Source of the DNA: Bathymodiolus brooksi
Lineage: Eukaryota > Mollusca > Bivalvia > Mytilida > Modiolidae
Direction: 5' to 3'
Assembly: GCA_963680875.1 (NCBI GenBank)
Contig: OY804579.1
Coordinates: 31,419,804 to 31,483,803, forward strand
Length of the DNA stretch: 64,000 nt
The position numbers and the translations under genes were made by a program. This document shows positions 47,701 to 59,700 of the stretch, piece after piece. The notes below the pieces were generated by a model that was not told the origin of the DNA, made no database searches, and was given only the letters and a program-made list of their open reading frames with translations. Every line of letters begins with the position of its first letter. The first letter of the stretch is position 1.

Positions 47701-50700
47701 TTTCAGTTACTCGCCAGTTTTCTCTGGATACCCATGTTTTCTCCACCATGATATAACTGATCACCATTATATAACTGAAAGTGACATTTACCAAATGTAA
47801 CCTAACATGTATCCTAAATTCATAATCCTGAAAATTTAGATGCAAAAATGTTTTCACTGGTGCACTTATTTACTGTCTCAAAATTCTCTACAGTTTAGAA
47901 AATACCCAGTTATAGCAGGTTTGTTTACATTTAATTAGATAAAGGACATGATGTACAATAAACAACATATATTGAATTTACATCCTGGATACACCAACAT
48001 GTTTAAAAAGAGAAATAGATTAATTATGAAAAGAAATGTTGTACATTGTTGATCAAGTATCCTACCAATATCAACAAAACAAACAACTACCTCTGAGATC
48101 TCACATCATATCACTGAACATGAATCAAGAATTCTACCAATATCAACAAAACAAACAACTACCTCTCACATCATATCACTGAACATGAATCAAGAATTCT
48201 ACCAATATCAACAAAACAAACAACTACCTCTCACACCATATCACTGAACATGAATCAAGAATTCTACCAATATCAACAAAACAAACAACTACCTCTCATA
48301 TCATATCACTGAACATGAATCAAGAATTCTACCAATATCAACAAAACAAACAACTACCTCTGAGGTCTCACATCATATCACTGAACATGAATCAAGAATT
48401 CTACCAATATCAACAAAACAAACAACTACCTCTCACACCATATCACTGAACATGAATCAAGAATTCTACCAATATCAATTTAATCTTATTATTGTACCTG
48501 GAGAGACAGATTAATCTTATTATTGTACCTGGAGAGACAGATTAATCCTATTATTGTACCTGGAGAGACAGATTAATCTTATTATTGTACCTGGAGAGAC
48601 AGATTAATCTTATTATTGTACCTGGAGAGACAGATTAATCTTAGTATTATTGTACCTGGAGAGACAGATTAATCTTGTTATTGTACCTGGAGAGACAGAT
48701 TAATCTTATTATTGTACCTGGAGAGACAGATTAATCTTAATATTTACCTGGAGAGACACACAAGTGTTTGCAAGTACAGTAAAACCCCGCTGTATTGCCC
48801 CTCGATTCACCGCCAAACTCGCGTATCGCCAAGAATTTCTGCAGTCCCGTTTTCCGTATGTAGTAATAACCCCGTTAAAATGCCAAACTCGCATACCGCC
48901 ATCCGCCACGGTAATTGAAGATCAAACGGTCAATTTACTGTTATTTAAACCTCGATCATCATGCCAATCAATAATGTCACACCTCGGTGATTTTAGGATG
49001 CCTGTCAATCAAGGTAAGTAAACAAGCAGTCAAGGCAAATAGATATGCTGTGAAAACAGTTAATTGTTTTCTTTACAATAACATTTTACAACCCTGAACT
49101 GATTACTTTTCATTCTGAATAAAGCTTAATAAATTTGTTTGTGTGTTCTTTTCAATTGTGTTGAAAATGTCGACGCCTAAACGTAAAAGAAATTTGCTTA
49201 ATTTTCGACAGAAAAGAGAAATTGTAGAAATTAAGAATCCATCGATATATTGGCAAATGATGTCCTCCAGTGACCTCGACTTTCTGAACATTAATGAAGA
49301 AATAAGTGCAAGCCTTCCTTGTAATGGGTTATAATCCACGTGAACATGTTGTGAATTATTTGATTGTGAATGCATGCGTAAAAACGACAGAAATGTTTAT
49401 ATGTGAATAGATTTTAACAACTTCCGGTTATAGAAATCAAATTTACTTCCAAACCATACACTGACGGTGACACGCTTCTAAATGTTGTATAAACATTTTT
49501 CAATTAAAGTATAACACCCTTGCTTCTATAAACATATTTTATCACCTTTCTTTAACAATTAATGATCAACTATCCATAAGTTAACTGTACATTTGCCCCG
49601 GGAAAGAATTAATCTTGTGACACGACAACGAGTGAGAAAAAAAAACCTTTATTGTTCTTTTCTTAGTTGTGATAAACAAAAAGTGAAAATAAAATGGAGA
49701 GTAAATATTTGTAAGACGTAAAAACGAATTTAATATATATTAAAGGAAATTGCTAGTATACGTGCTAACAACGTAATTTCAGTAGGGTTTTTTTTCTTTT
49801 CAAATTCGATAAAATAAATTCTGCTAAATTCACAAATGCCGAAATTTTCTACAACTGTCAAAATGAAACTTATATATTAGAATTTAAATTGTAAGTGATA
49901 ATACTCATTTCCGGTAAACTTGTCAAAATCAAACCGTCCGTCATTCCAAATTTAAAATCAAACTGTTGACTTTCGGTTTTCTGTCCTTACTCAGTTTATC
50001 GCCAAACTCGTTATAACGCCAAAATCTGGCTGGACAGATGGTGGCGGTTTAACGAGGTTATACTGTACATATATCTTATACATTTTGTCCCATAAAAGGA
50101 AATGGTCATAGGGTTATGGTGTTTAACACCACTTTCAGCCATATATCAATTATAATGTGGTGGTCAGTTTTATTAGTGGAGGAAACTGGAGTACCTGAAG
50201 AAAACCACTGACTTGTTGCAAGTCACTGACAAACTTTATCACATAATGTTGTATCAAGTCACTGACAAACTTTATCACATAATGTTGTATCAAGTCACTG
50301 ACAAACTTTATCACATAATGTTGTATCAAGTCACTGACAAACTTTATCACATAATGTTGTATCAAGTCACTGACAAACTTTATCACATAATGTTGTATCA
50401 AGTCACTGACAAACTTTATCACATAATGTTGTATCAAGTACACCTCATCATGAGGAGGATTCGAACTCACAATTTTAGTGATGATAGGCACCGATTGCAC
50501 AGGTAGTTGTAAATCCAAATACCATACGATCATGACGGCCCTAAAAGGAAATGGATTTTGTCGTTATTTTGAATATGGAGATCTGAACATTATATATATA
50601 TATATATTTCAAATGCCATATTTCCTAAAAAGATAAACAAAGAGAATGGTCAATGATGAATGAACCTCATAATCCAACAAAACATTTGTCACTAAGTTAA

Positions 50701-53700
50701 TAAAGATGTAGATAGTACATTTAGTTCTCATGATGTGTGTCTGGAATAACCCTCATCAGGTATGGTCATAATCAAATTACCGGTATTGGAAAGCCAAATA
50801 AATAAAACGTTTCAGAGCAGGAATACCAAAGGGCCTAAACAGAATAGCCAAAACTAAGCACAAAAAATTGGCACTAAAAATATGTGTAAATAAGTAAAGA
50901 TCTGTACTTTTTTCTTTTACCTCTTAGTGATGATTTCCTAGAGCTGTTTGAGAACTCTATGCAGCCTAAGATAAAGCCATCCACATCAACACAGAAAAAA
51001 CCCGGACCTAATGCTGTTAAAGTCTTATGGCAACATCCAGTAGTATGTATTCTTAATTAACTTTCAATCACTGACACGGCTGGTAATCGGCACAAGCAGA
51101 ACAGTTGGTTCTGCAAAGAAATTCGTGAGGATAACCTCCGGTTTTGGTGGAGGAGAGTTCACGAAGACGCTTTGCAAGGTATGTACATGTCAACAATTGA
51201 AATTTTCTTTTTTACTGCTCAAATATTGCAAAATCAGAGAATGCTATGCTGTGGCAAATGCTTTCACGATTAGAAACATGTATAGTTTATTCTTGTATAT
51301 GAAGTGTAACTCTCGCAAAATCAACCGTCCCACAAAAAACATGACGAAAATTGTGACACTCTTACATTTCTAAGTTGTTCTTGACAAAGATGCAAGTTCA
51401 ATTTTCAATATTTTTTCATCATGGGAGTCTAAATGTAATCGGGGATAAATTCCGATTCGTCAGAAGTAAATTGAAGTCTAGATAAATCTACAAACTGTCA
51501 ATTTTCTCGTTTTCCTGCTTGAGGAGATCGGTTCTGATAGAGCACATTGCGAATGCATGAGGAGATTTGCTAGTTTTGGTAGGACACATGTAATCCACTG
51601 TATAATCACAAATTTTGCATGTCTGTCTGGTAATAAATTCACGAACTGATGCCCTTCTTCCCGCCTGGTTTTTAAAAGTATAAAAGTAATATTTCATTGT
51701 TCATGGGCTGTCCACCTAGAAAGAAACATTTCATTTAAGGAATCAATTCATAATTGTAACTGCGGTTTCCCATGATTTAACTTGTCATTATTGATCATTT
51801 GTTGTTTGTGACAACTTCCATTGTGTATTGGATACACAAGATTAACTTCCCTTACATTGGAAAAAATTGAAAATGCACTGTAAGATAATTTTATAATCAA
51901 GAATATTTAAACTTAATGTGAATCATATCTTTAATATGATAATAGGTGTTACCTAACTTGGGACGAAGTCCAATAACTTTTTTTAAACAATAATATGAGA
52001 CAGGTAGTGCCAGCGAAGCACAATCCACATTATCTAATATTTAAATCATGTAAATCCTTGGGATGATTGAAATAGAAATTTTACTTACTTTTGTGTACTT
52101 TTTGGAGTGTACTGTAGTACAATGTAAGGATGTTCTTTCCATCTATTGAAACAGGCACGGTCATGAATGATCGCGAATCTCAAAATTATCTGCCAATTTC
52201 ACACTCATTCAGTGGATCAAAATAGTGTCGAGATGTTTTGGGCCGAGATATATCGGGGACGACTTTTAACATTAATAACCGGAAGTAGTTCCAGATTACT
52301 GCACATCCGATTTTCTGCAGCTTTAACCATGTATTGGTTCCGTTGTGTCATTTCCGGTGCATGAAATTTAAGCCATTAGTGATATGGATCTGGAATCAAA
52401 ATATTGCTATTTCTACCATAGTTGGGACTTCGTCCCATATAATTTCTAATACAAATGATACACTCTAAATTAAATATCATACAGTTGAGAATAATATTAA
52501 TTTGTGGTTTGTTTTTCTATTATGTAGTGTGTTATGTGTACACACTTGTAAATAAAAAAGATCTCTGTTAGTAGTGGTTACAAGATGTAAAGCGCTTTAC
52601 CGATTTTAAGGATATGTCCACAGTTTAATTGACATATTGTGTTTAATTTATTCATGACTACTAGCACTAAGTGAATGTTTATTTACGTTAGATCTATGTA
52701 TGTGCTGAAATCATGTAATATTATAACTTGTGTAGATCTGCGGTGAAGTTTCCGTCGTCTTTAGTAAAAAGATTGCGCCGAATAGATGTGTAAACCCGTT
52801 TGAAAGGATATAAATATTTTGAAATTGAAAGAGATTTTTTTAAATAAACTTGGTGTCCTGATTGATGGGGATTTTAAATTTGGTGTACTGCTACTTGTTT
52901 TTGTTCGTTTCCTTGGCGGTGATACAGGCAATCTATATCGAAATGGGTTTTTGTAAAGAGTCAATGTCAGTTCCCTTTTCCTCTTTCCCTTGAATCCTGG
53001 CATCTCCTGAAAGTGGACAGAGAATAGTTTATTTTGATTAGAGTATTTATCAGTTTTGTGTTTAAAAGTGTCAATTTATCAATTTTGCAGAAAACAATTA
53101 ACAAAACTAACAAATCTCCTCATGCATTCGCAATGTGCTCTATCAGAACCGATCTCCTCACGCAGGAAAACGAGAAAATTGACAGCTTGTAGATTTATCA
53201 AAACTTCAATTTACTTCTGACGAATCGGAATTTATCCCTGATTACATTTAGACTCCCATGATGAAAAAATATTGAAAATTTAACTTGCATCTTTGTCAAG
53301 AACAACTTAGAAATGTAAGAGTGTCACAATTTTCGTCATGTTTTTCGTGGGACGATTGATTTTGCGAGATTTACACTTCATATACAAGAATAAACTATAC
53401 ATGTTTCTAATCGTGAAAGCATTCGCCACAGCATAGCATTCTCTGATTTTGCAATATTCGAGCAGTAAAAAAGAAAATTTCAATTTTTGACATGTACATA
53501 CCTTGCGAAGCGTCTTCGTGAACTCTCCTCCACCAAAACCGAGAAGTTATCCTCACGAATTTCTTTGCAGAACCAACTGTTCTGCTTGTGCCGATTACCA
53601 GCCGTGACTGAGGAAAGTAAAATTTAACACTATGTATTGGAACTAAAATGAGTGGCTATAGGAGGTATCCTTTGTCCTTTGAATGTAGGAAATACCAGTT

Positions 53701-56700
53701 AATTACATGTTTTTAGACATTATTTATACAATAATCTTGGATGAGGTCAAATATGAAGAAAATCTTGCTTATATTTTTTTTAGTGAAAATAGGTTTTTTA
53801 TACACCCATCTCTAGTCATCTGGACTTTACAGATGTCTTTACTAATGTGCATCTAGTGATATAGATAATAATATTACTGATGCTTTTTATAGTTATTCCC
53901 CTTTGAACACTGAAACTAGAAAAAACAAATCAGCAAAACAATTTATGCCCATTTTAACAAAAAATAATTATAGCATATTCTCGTATGAAAACACTAGGCT
54001 AATTTGAATCAAACTTGGCCGCATTTGGGTATGCATCCAATGATCCTGCCAACCAACCAACCAACATGTTTGCTTTACAGTAAATAGAAAAATGGCAGTA
54101 TTTTGTTTATCATTGCCTATATGAATCAGGTGAGCGATTACAGGCTCTTGAGAGCCTCTGGTTTGGTGTAATATCCTTGTTTTTAAATATTTTGCAGGAA
54201 GAATGACCATGGAATGGATATAACTAGATAAATATTCTTTTTATACCCCCACTCGTAGAGAGGGGGCTATATTGCAATCACCTTGTCCGTCCGTCCGTTA
54301 GTCCGTCCGTCCATTTGTCTGTCCGTTCACACTTTCGTTAAAGATGCTTCAGCTGCTACTGGAAGAAATGATTTTATTTTTGATACATGACTTTAGCATA
54401 GTGACTTGTACTGTGTCTCCCCTTTCCAGGCTTACCGCACATCTACTTCCTGTTTACCGTGCGACTTAGAATTTTTCATGTTTGTCGTAATGAAAACTTT
54501 CGTAACAGATATCTCAGCTTCTACTGGAAGAAATGATTTTATATTTGATATATGGCTTTGGCATGGTGACTTGTACCGTGTCTCCCCTTTCCAGGTTTAC
54601 TGCACATCTACTTCCTGTTTACAGTGCGACTTAGAATTTTTCATGTTTGCCGTAATGAAAACTTTCGTAACAGTTATCTCAGCTTCTACTGGAAGAAATG
54701 ATTTTAGATTTGATATATGGCTTTGGCATGGTGACTTGTACCGTGTCTCCCCTTTCCAGGTTTACTGCACATCTACTTCCTGTTTACCGTGCAACTTACA
54801 AATGACCGAGTGGGCAACATCTTGTTATATTTGATATATGGCTTTTGCATGGTGAATTTTCAGATTAGTTTGTGATCCATTTTCTGGTAATGAGTGTTGA
54901 GATATATACAAATTTGACACAAATGAACGAGTGGGGGTATTCTTAGCACGACGTAGCGTGCAACATCTTGTTTTGATTTACTGTCACCCTTACCTTTCAT
55001 CAATACCTATTGCCTGATCAGTTTACCAAACTGGTGATCAAGTAGGAACATTCATACAGTGATCAATTCAGTTCAGCATCTGCTCAGCCTATCTTAAAAA
55101 TTTGAAATCCTACCAGGACATCAAATTGTAAGTTTGAACAATAATTCAATAAAGAGTGAAATTTATACTCACCTCAGCTATGTTCTTCAATTTACTAGTT
55201 GATCAAGTGATAGTGTATACAAAATACTTACTTTGTAATTTTATTTTTGGTTTTTAGCAAAAATTCTAGATGAAAAAAGTTTATGTTTAAAAACAGTCAC
55301 ATAATTTCAGAAATGTGCCAATAATTTTAAATTTATTTTCAAAATACATTAATTTACAATTGTACAATCTGGTGAAAAATAAAATGAAAATGAGGAATTT
55401 GTACAAGGGAGTGAATTTGAAAAAAAAAAAGAAAAGTGTGGAATGGCAAATTGATCAGTGTACATGCTCTTATTGCATGGCCAATCTGGTAAACTGGTCA
55501 GGCAATTGGTAACTGTGAACAATAAAGGTGATAGTCAAGTCGCAGTGAGGAAATTGTCAAGATTGAATGTCATCAATAAGTTTAATATTTTAAGATATTT
55601 AAAAAAATATATAAAAATAAAAATTGAAGATCATTTACACAAAGTAAGGATCAGTAATTTTCTATGCAATAAATGTTTATGATAGAATTACATGTATGTT
55701 ATAAATGAATTGCTGGAAAATAAATCTTTTCATTATTACATCTTAATCCCAATACTGACAAAATGATCTTCAACAATGAGGTGTAGGTTTAACGTATATC
55801 ATGATTACTTCCATTTTCTACTTTTTTGCTTTATTGCCATAAATTTACATTGAGTTGTTACAGAGATACTGGAAACTCATCTAGGTAAATCCTGGAAACA
55901 TCATTTATGTTTTGAACCATTTTTTACAAAATATAACGAATCAAAATTTTTATCCTACAGTTATCTCCCTTGTTTGTGTGTTGTTATCATCATTAACATT
56001 TCACATTTTGATCACCTTCCCAAAAACTAATGGGCCAATTGAAAGCTTGTACCGTGTCTCCCCTTTCCAGGTTTACCGCACATCTACTTCCTGTTTACAG
56101 TGCGACTTAGAATTTTTCATGTTTGTCGTAATGAAAACTTTCGTAACAGATATCTCAGCTTCTACTGGAAGAAATGATTTTATATTTGATATATGGTTTT
56201 GGCATGGTGACTTGTACCGTGTCTCCCCTTTCCAGGTTTACCGCACATCTACTTCCTGTTGACCGTGCGACTTACAAATGAACGAGTGGGGGTATTCTTG
56301 GCACGACGTAGCATGCAACATCTTGTTTAACTTGATCCTGCAAAAACATGGCCACCATTGGCAATTTTTTTTTCTGATTGGCTGAAATATAAAATAAATC
56401 TCTCAAAATACAGGACCAAATGATTTGTTATGTAGTACAAATAATGTAAGTCCTCTACAGAGATTTCCCATTTAATCAGGATCTGGTGAAAAACTTGACA
56501 GCAATGAGAAGTTCTTGTCTACAAACTTATTTTAACCTAAATAGTGCAAGAAATACCAGGTTCAGGTGAATTTCTTAATTGAAAATAAAAATCTTAATCG
56601 GAATATGTAAATATAATCATGATACTTATCTTGTTTTACAGCCAAAGAAAGTAGGAACAGGTAGTAGTGCTAAAAATAGTGCACGGACAAATAGTACAGC

Positions 56701-59700
56701 TAGAAGTGAAAACAAAGATTTTGATAATTTTCTGCCATCTTCTGATAGACAAGAGAATTTCTTTCAACCAACTAGTGTTCGTAGCAGTTCAGACTCTGAC
56801 GATGATTGTTTAGCATCAAGTTTTAGTCAAATACAAGCTCTTAAAGAAAAACATCAACTTCAACAAGATAAAATGAATGATCTTTTTACAAGTCCTCGTG
56901 ATCAAATTATGAAAGATGCAGTGCCGAAAACTAGTAATTTTAGTAGTATAGCTAATAATATGGTTGTGACAGGTAAGCCACAGCAAGTAAAAGCTTCCTT
57001 ATCTAACATAGAAAATTCATATCAAAATATTAAACATAAAACACCAGTGAATGAACGAAAAAAACCAGACATGTCTCAGCAAATAGGACGAAATATTGCT
57101 GAAGATTTTATAAAAACGTTGAATAACGCTGCTACTAAAATTCAACGGTGGTATCGTAGACATAAATCTTGTCAGCAAAAAGCATCTGCTTCATTAAAAG
57201 CAGGCGAAGCAGCACTCAAACGTTTATTACAACAAAAGAAACAAGACCACGAAGAACATCAGAAGTTAGATTTAGAATTTATAAATGAGGATGAAAGTGA
57301 ACGACGAAGTGCAGAGGACAGGAAAAAATTACGAGAAGAAAGGGCACGTCAAGCTAGACAACAAGCAATTCAGGTTTGTTTTAACACTATTTGACCAGTT
57401 CCAGATCCACACTTGAGATTCATAAATAATTTTTTAATGAAATCTTTAGGAAAATCCACAGATTGTCATGTAGCTATTACCATTTTAGAAATAAAAAGGG
57501 TAAAAATTTTAACATTTAAAATTTTTCATCCAATTTTAATGCAGTTTGTTTTTTGTAAAATGATGGGTTATTGCTTTCATTATAAAAAAAATCTTCCTAT
57601 TTTATATAAAAATGGAGCCTAAAAATATTGGGAAGTTATATAGAATTTTTTATTTGATGCGGATTGTTTCTTTGAATTGATTTTGCTGAGAGCTTTCTGT
57701 ATTAGTTTGCAGGATAAATTGCATCAAAAAGGACCAAAAATTGAACTTTCTTATTTTTCATCCAATTTTGAAGCATTTTTTGTGTGCAAAATTCATATCT
57801 ATAGGAGTTTATCTTTGAGACAATACAGAAAACGAGCTAATATTTATTTTTTTATCGGAAAGAGGCTTTTTTCTTTGAATTGATTGATTATTTTCAATTA
57901 TATTCCTTGTAGCATTCACTGTCTTTGTTTTTCAATTAGAAATGACCAGTTTTGGTTGCCATGTATAAAGGTGTTAAAGGAGCTGAAAAGGACCAACTGC
58001 TTAAAACAGAAAAATGAGGCAAATGCCCAAAATACAGTGGGTTCAGCAAATGATTGTCTCCAGTTTATTACTGTGTCCAACAAATGATTGTGTCCAGTAA
58101 AATACTGTGTCCACACTTGCTTTTAGTATACACTTGTCCAACTATCCCTTGTCTACAAGCTACGGTTGTATCATGCTGTGCTTCAGCTTGGCATAGCCGT
58201 TTATTATAGCTGTTTTAAAGTAATCTTTGTATCTCTTCTTGTAAATATTTTGTCTACCTGGAGAAAAAAGTTACATATTATATCTATAAATGTAAAACAA
58301 TGAAACTGAAAATAATTCTATGAAAAATCATTTCTACTTTTATTATAATGATAGAAATGTAAAATAAAATAATTTTTGTTTAAACAGTGTGTTAAATATC
58401 TGTAAATGTTAACAGGAATTACAGAAGAAGAGAGAAACGAAAAGAGAAGAAGTGAAAAAGAAGGCAGAAGAAGAAATAACCTATTTACAAGCTAGTGGTA
58501 AAATTACAAAGAAACCATTACGAGTAGGAAAGAAGAAGTCAGCAGTCAATGAATCCACAGTACCTAGTAAATCTAAAGACAGTAATATTGACCGTGATAC
58601 AACTACTTCTGTCTCAACTCTGAAAGATGAAGAAGAAGACATTTTTGAGGTATTCTGTGAATCATACTAGATATTATAATATCAACAACAACAAAATAGC
58701 CGAATATTTCAAGATTAAATTATCAAAAAACTGATTATGAAAATACTTTCATACTTACAGCAATCGTCAGGTATTTAGATTTTATCATATATTTATCATC
58801 TGTGCACATAGATTCCCAAGCATGGTGATGTGTGCTCAGTCTGATTTCCTCCACCAGTTAAACTGACTGCCATGACATACCTGAAGTATTGTTGTAAGTG
58901 AGGTTACACACTCATAGCGATAATATATTATACCCCCACTCATATTGCAATCACCTTGTCCATCCGTTCACACTTTCGTAACAGATATCTCAGCTTCTAC
59001 TGGAAGAAATGATTTTATATTTGATATATGGCTTTGGCATGGTGACTTGTACCGTGTCTCCCCTTTCCAGGTTTACCACACATCTACTTCCTGTTTACAG
59101 TGCAACTTAGAATTTTTCATGTTTGCCGTAATGAAAACAGTTATCTCAGCTTCTACTGGAAGAAATGATTTTATATTTGATATATGGCTTTGGCATGGTG
59201 ACTTGTACCGTGTCTCCCCTTTCCAGGTTTACCGCACATCTACTTCCTGTTTACAGTGGACTTATAATTTTTCATGTTTGCTGTAATGAAAACTTTCGTA
59301 ACAGTTATCTCAGCTTATACTGGAAGAAATGATTTTATATTTGATATATGGCGACTTGTACCGTGTCTCCCCTTTCCAGGTTTACCACACATCTACTTCC
59401 TGTTTACCGTGCGACTTACAAATGAACGAGTGGGGGTATTCTTAGCACGACGTAGCTTGCAACATCTTGTTGTAATAATTTTCTCATTTCCACTTGGTGT
59501 TGTCTTGGAAGATAAAATTTGTAACAAGGAAGAATATGGCTGTAATGAAAATGAAAGAATCATGGGAAGCTTAAAGAGAAATAAAAATATAAAGACTTTT
59601 GTTATTTATCCCACAGTGTTTGCAATGTCTTCAGTGATGATAACTAATATCCTACAGTGAGTGTCAGATGACTCTTAGCCTATATAGTTTGGAGGTACTC

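Larger units (their letters stand above)
51065..53611. mobile_element. DNA element with ~510-bp terminal inverted repeats
   Basis: The left arm (51,065-51,578) and right arm (about 53,098-53,611) are highly similar inverted copies. Shared blocks include CGGCTGGTAATCGGCACAAG at the tip, GTGGAGGAGAGTTCACGAAG, and ATCTCCTCATGCATTCGCAA at the inner edge. The outer part of each arm ends in a donor-like GCAAG|GTATGTAC. About 1.5 kb lies between, with no transposase I recognise. It could be a foldback-type element or an inverted duplication of part of an unrecognised gene. Confidence 0.82.

Noticed and set aside
50150..50533. Long frames on both strands with repeated [12 protein letters not shown] / [12 protein letters not shown] peptides
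   Set aside because: They come from a 36-bp tandem expansion inside a SINE; 36 is a multiple of 3, so frames stay open on both strands.
54406..54834. 142-codon + strand frame with repeated [14 protein letters not shown]
   Set aside because: It spans monomers of a hairpin-ended mobile element that recurs at 56.0 and 58.9 kb. It is non-coding by family, though its acceptor-like sites are reported as a finding.
56579..56641. Upstream in-frame codons ([13 protein letters not shown]...) as the start of the IQ-motif protein
   Set aside because: They lie in the intron before a good acceptor (CTTGTTTTACAG at 56,641). The exon joins in phase with the upstream CEP131 exons.
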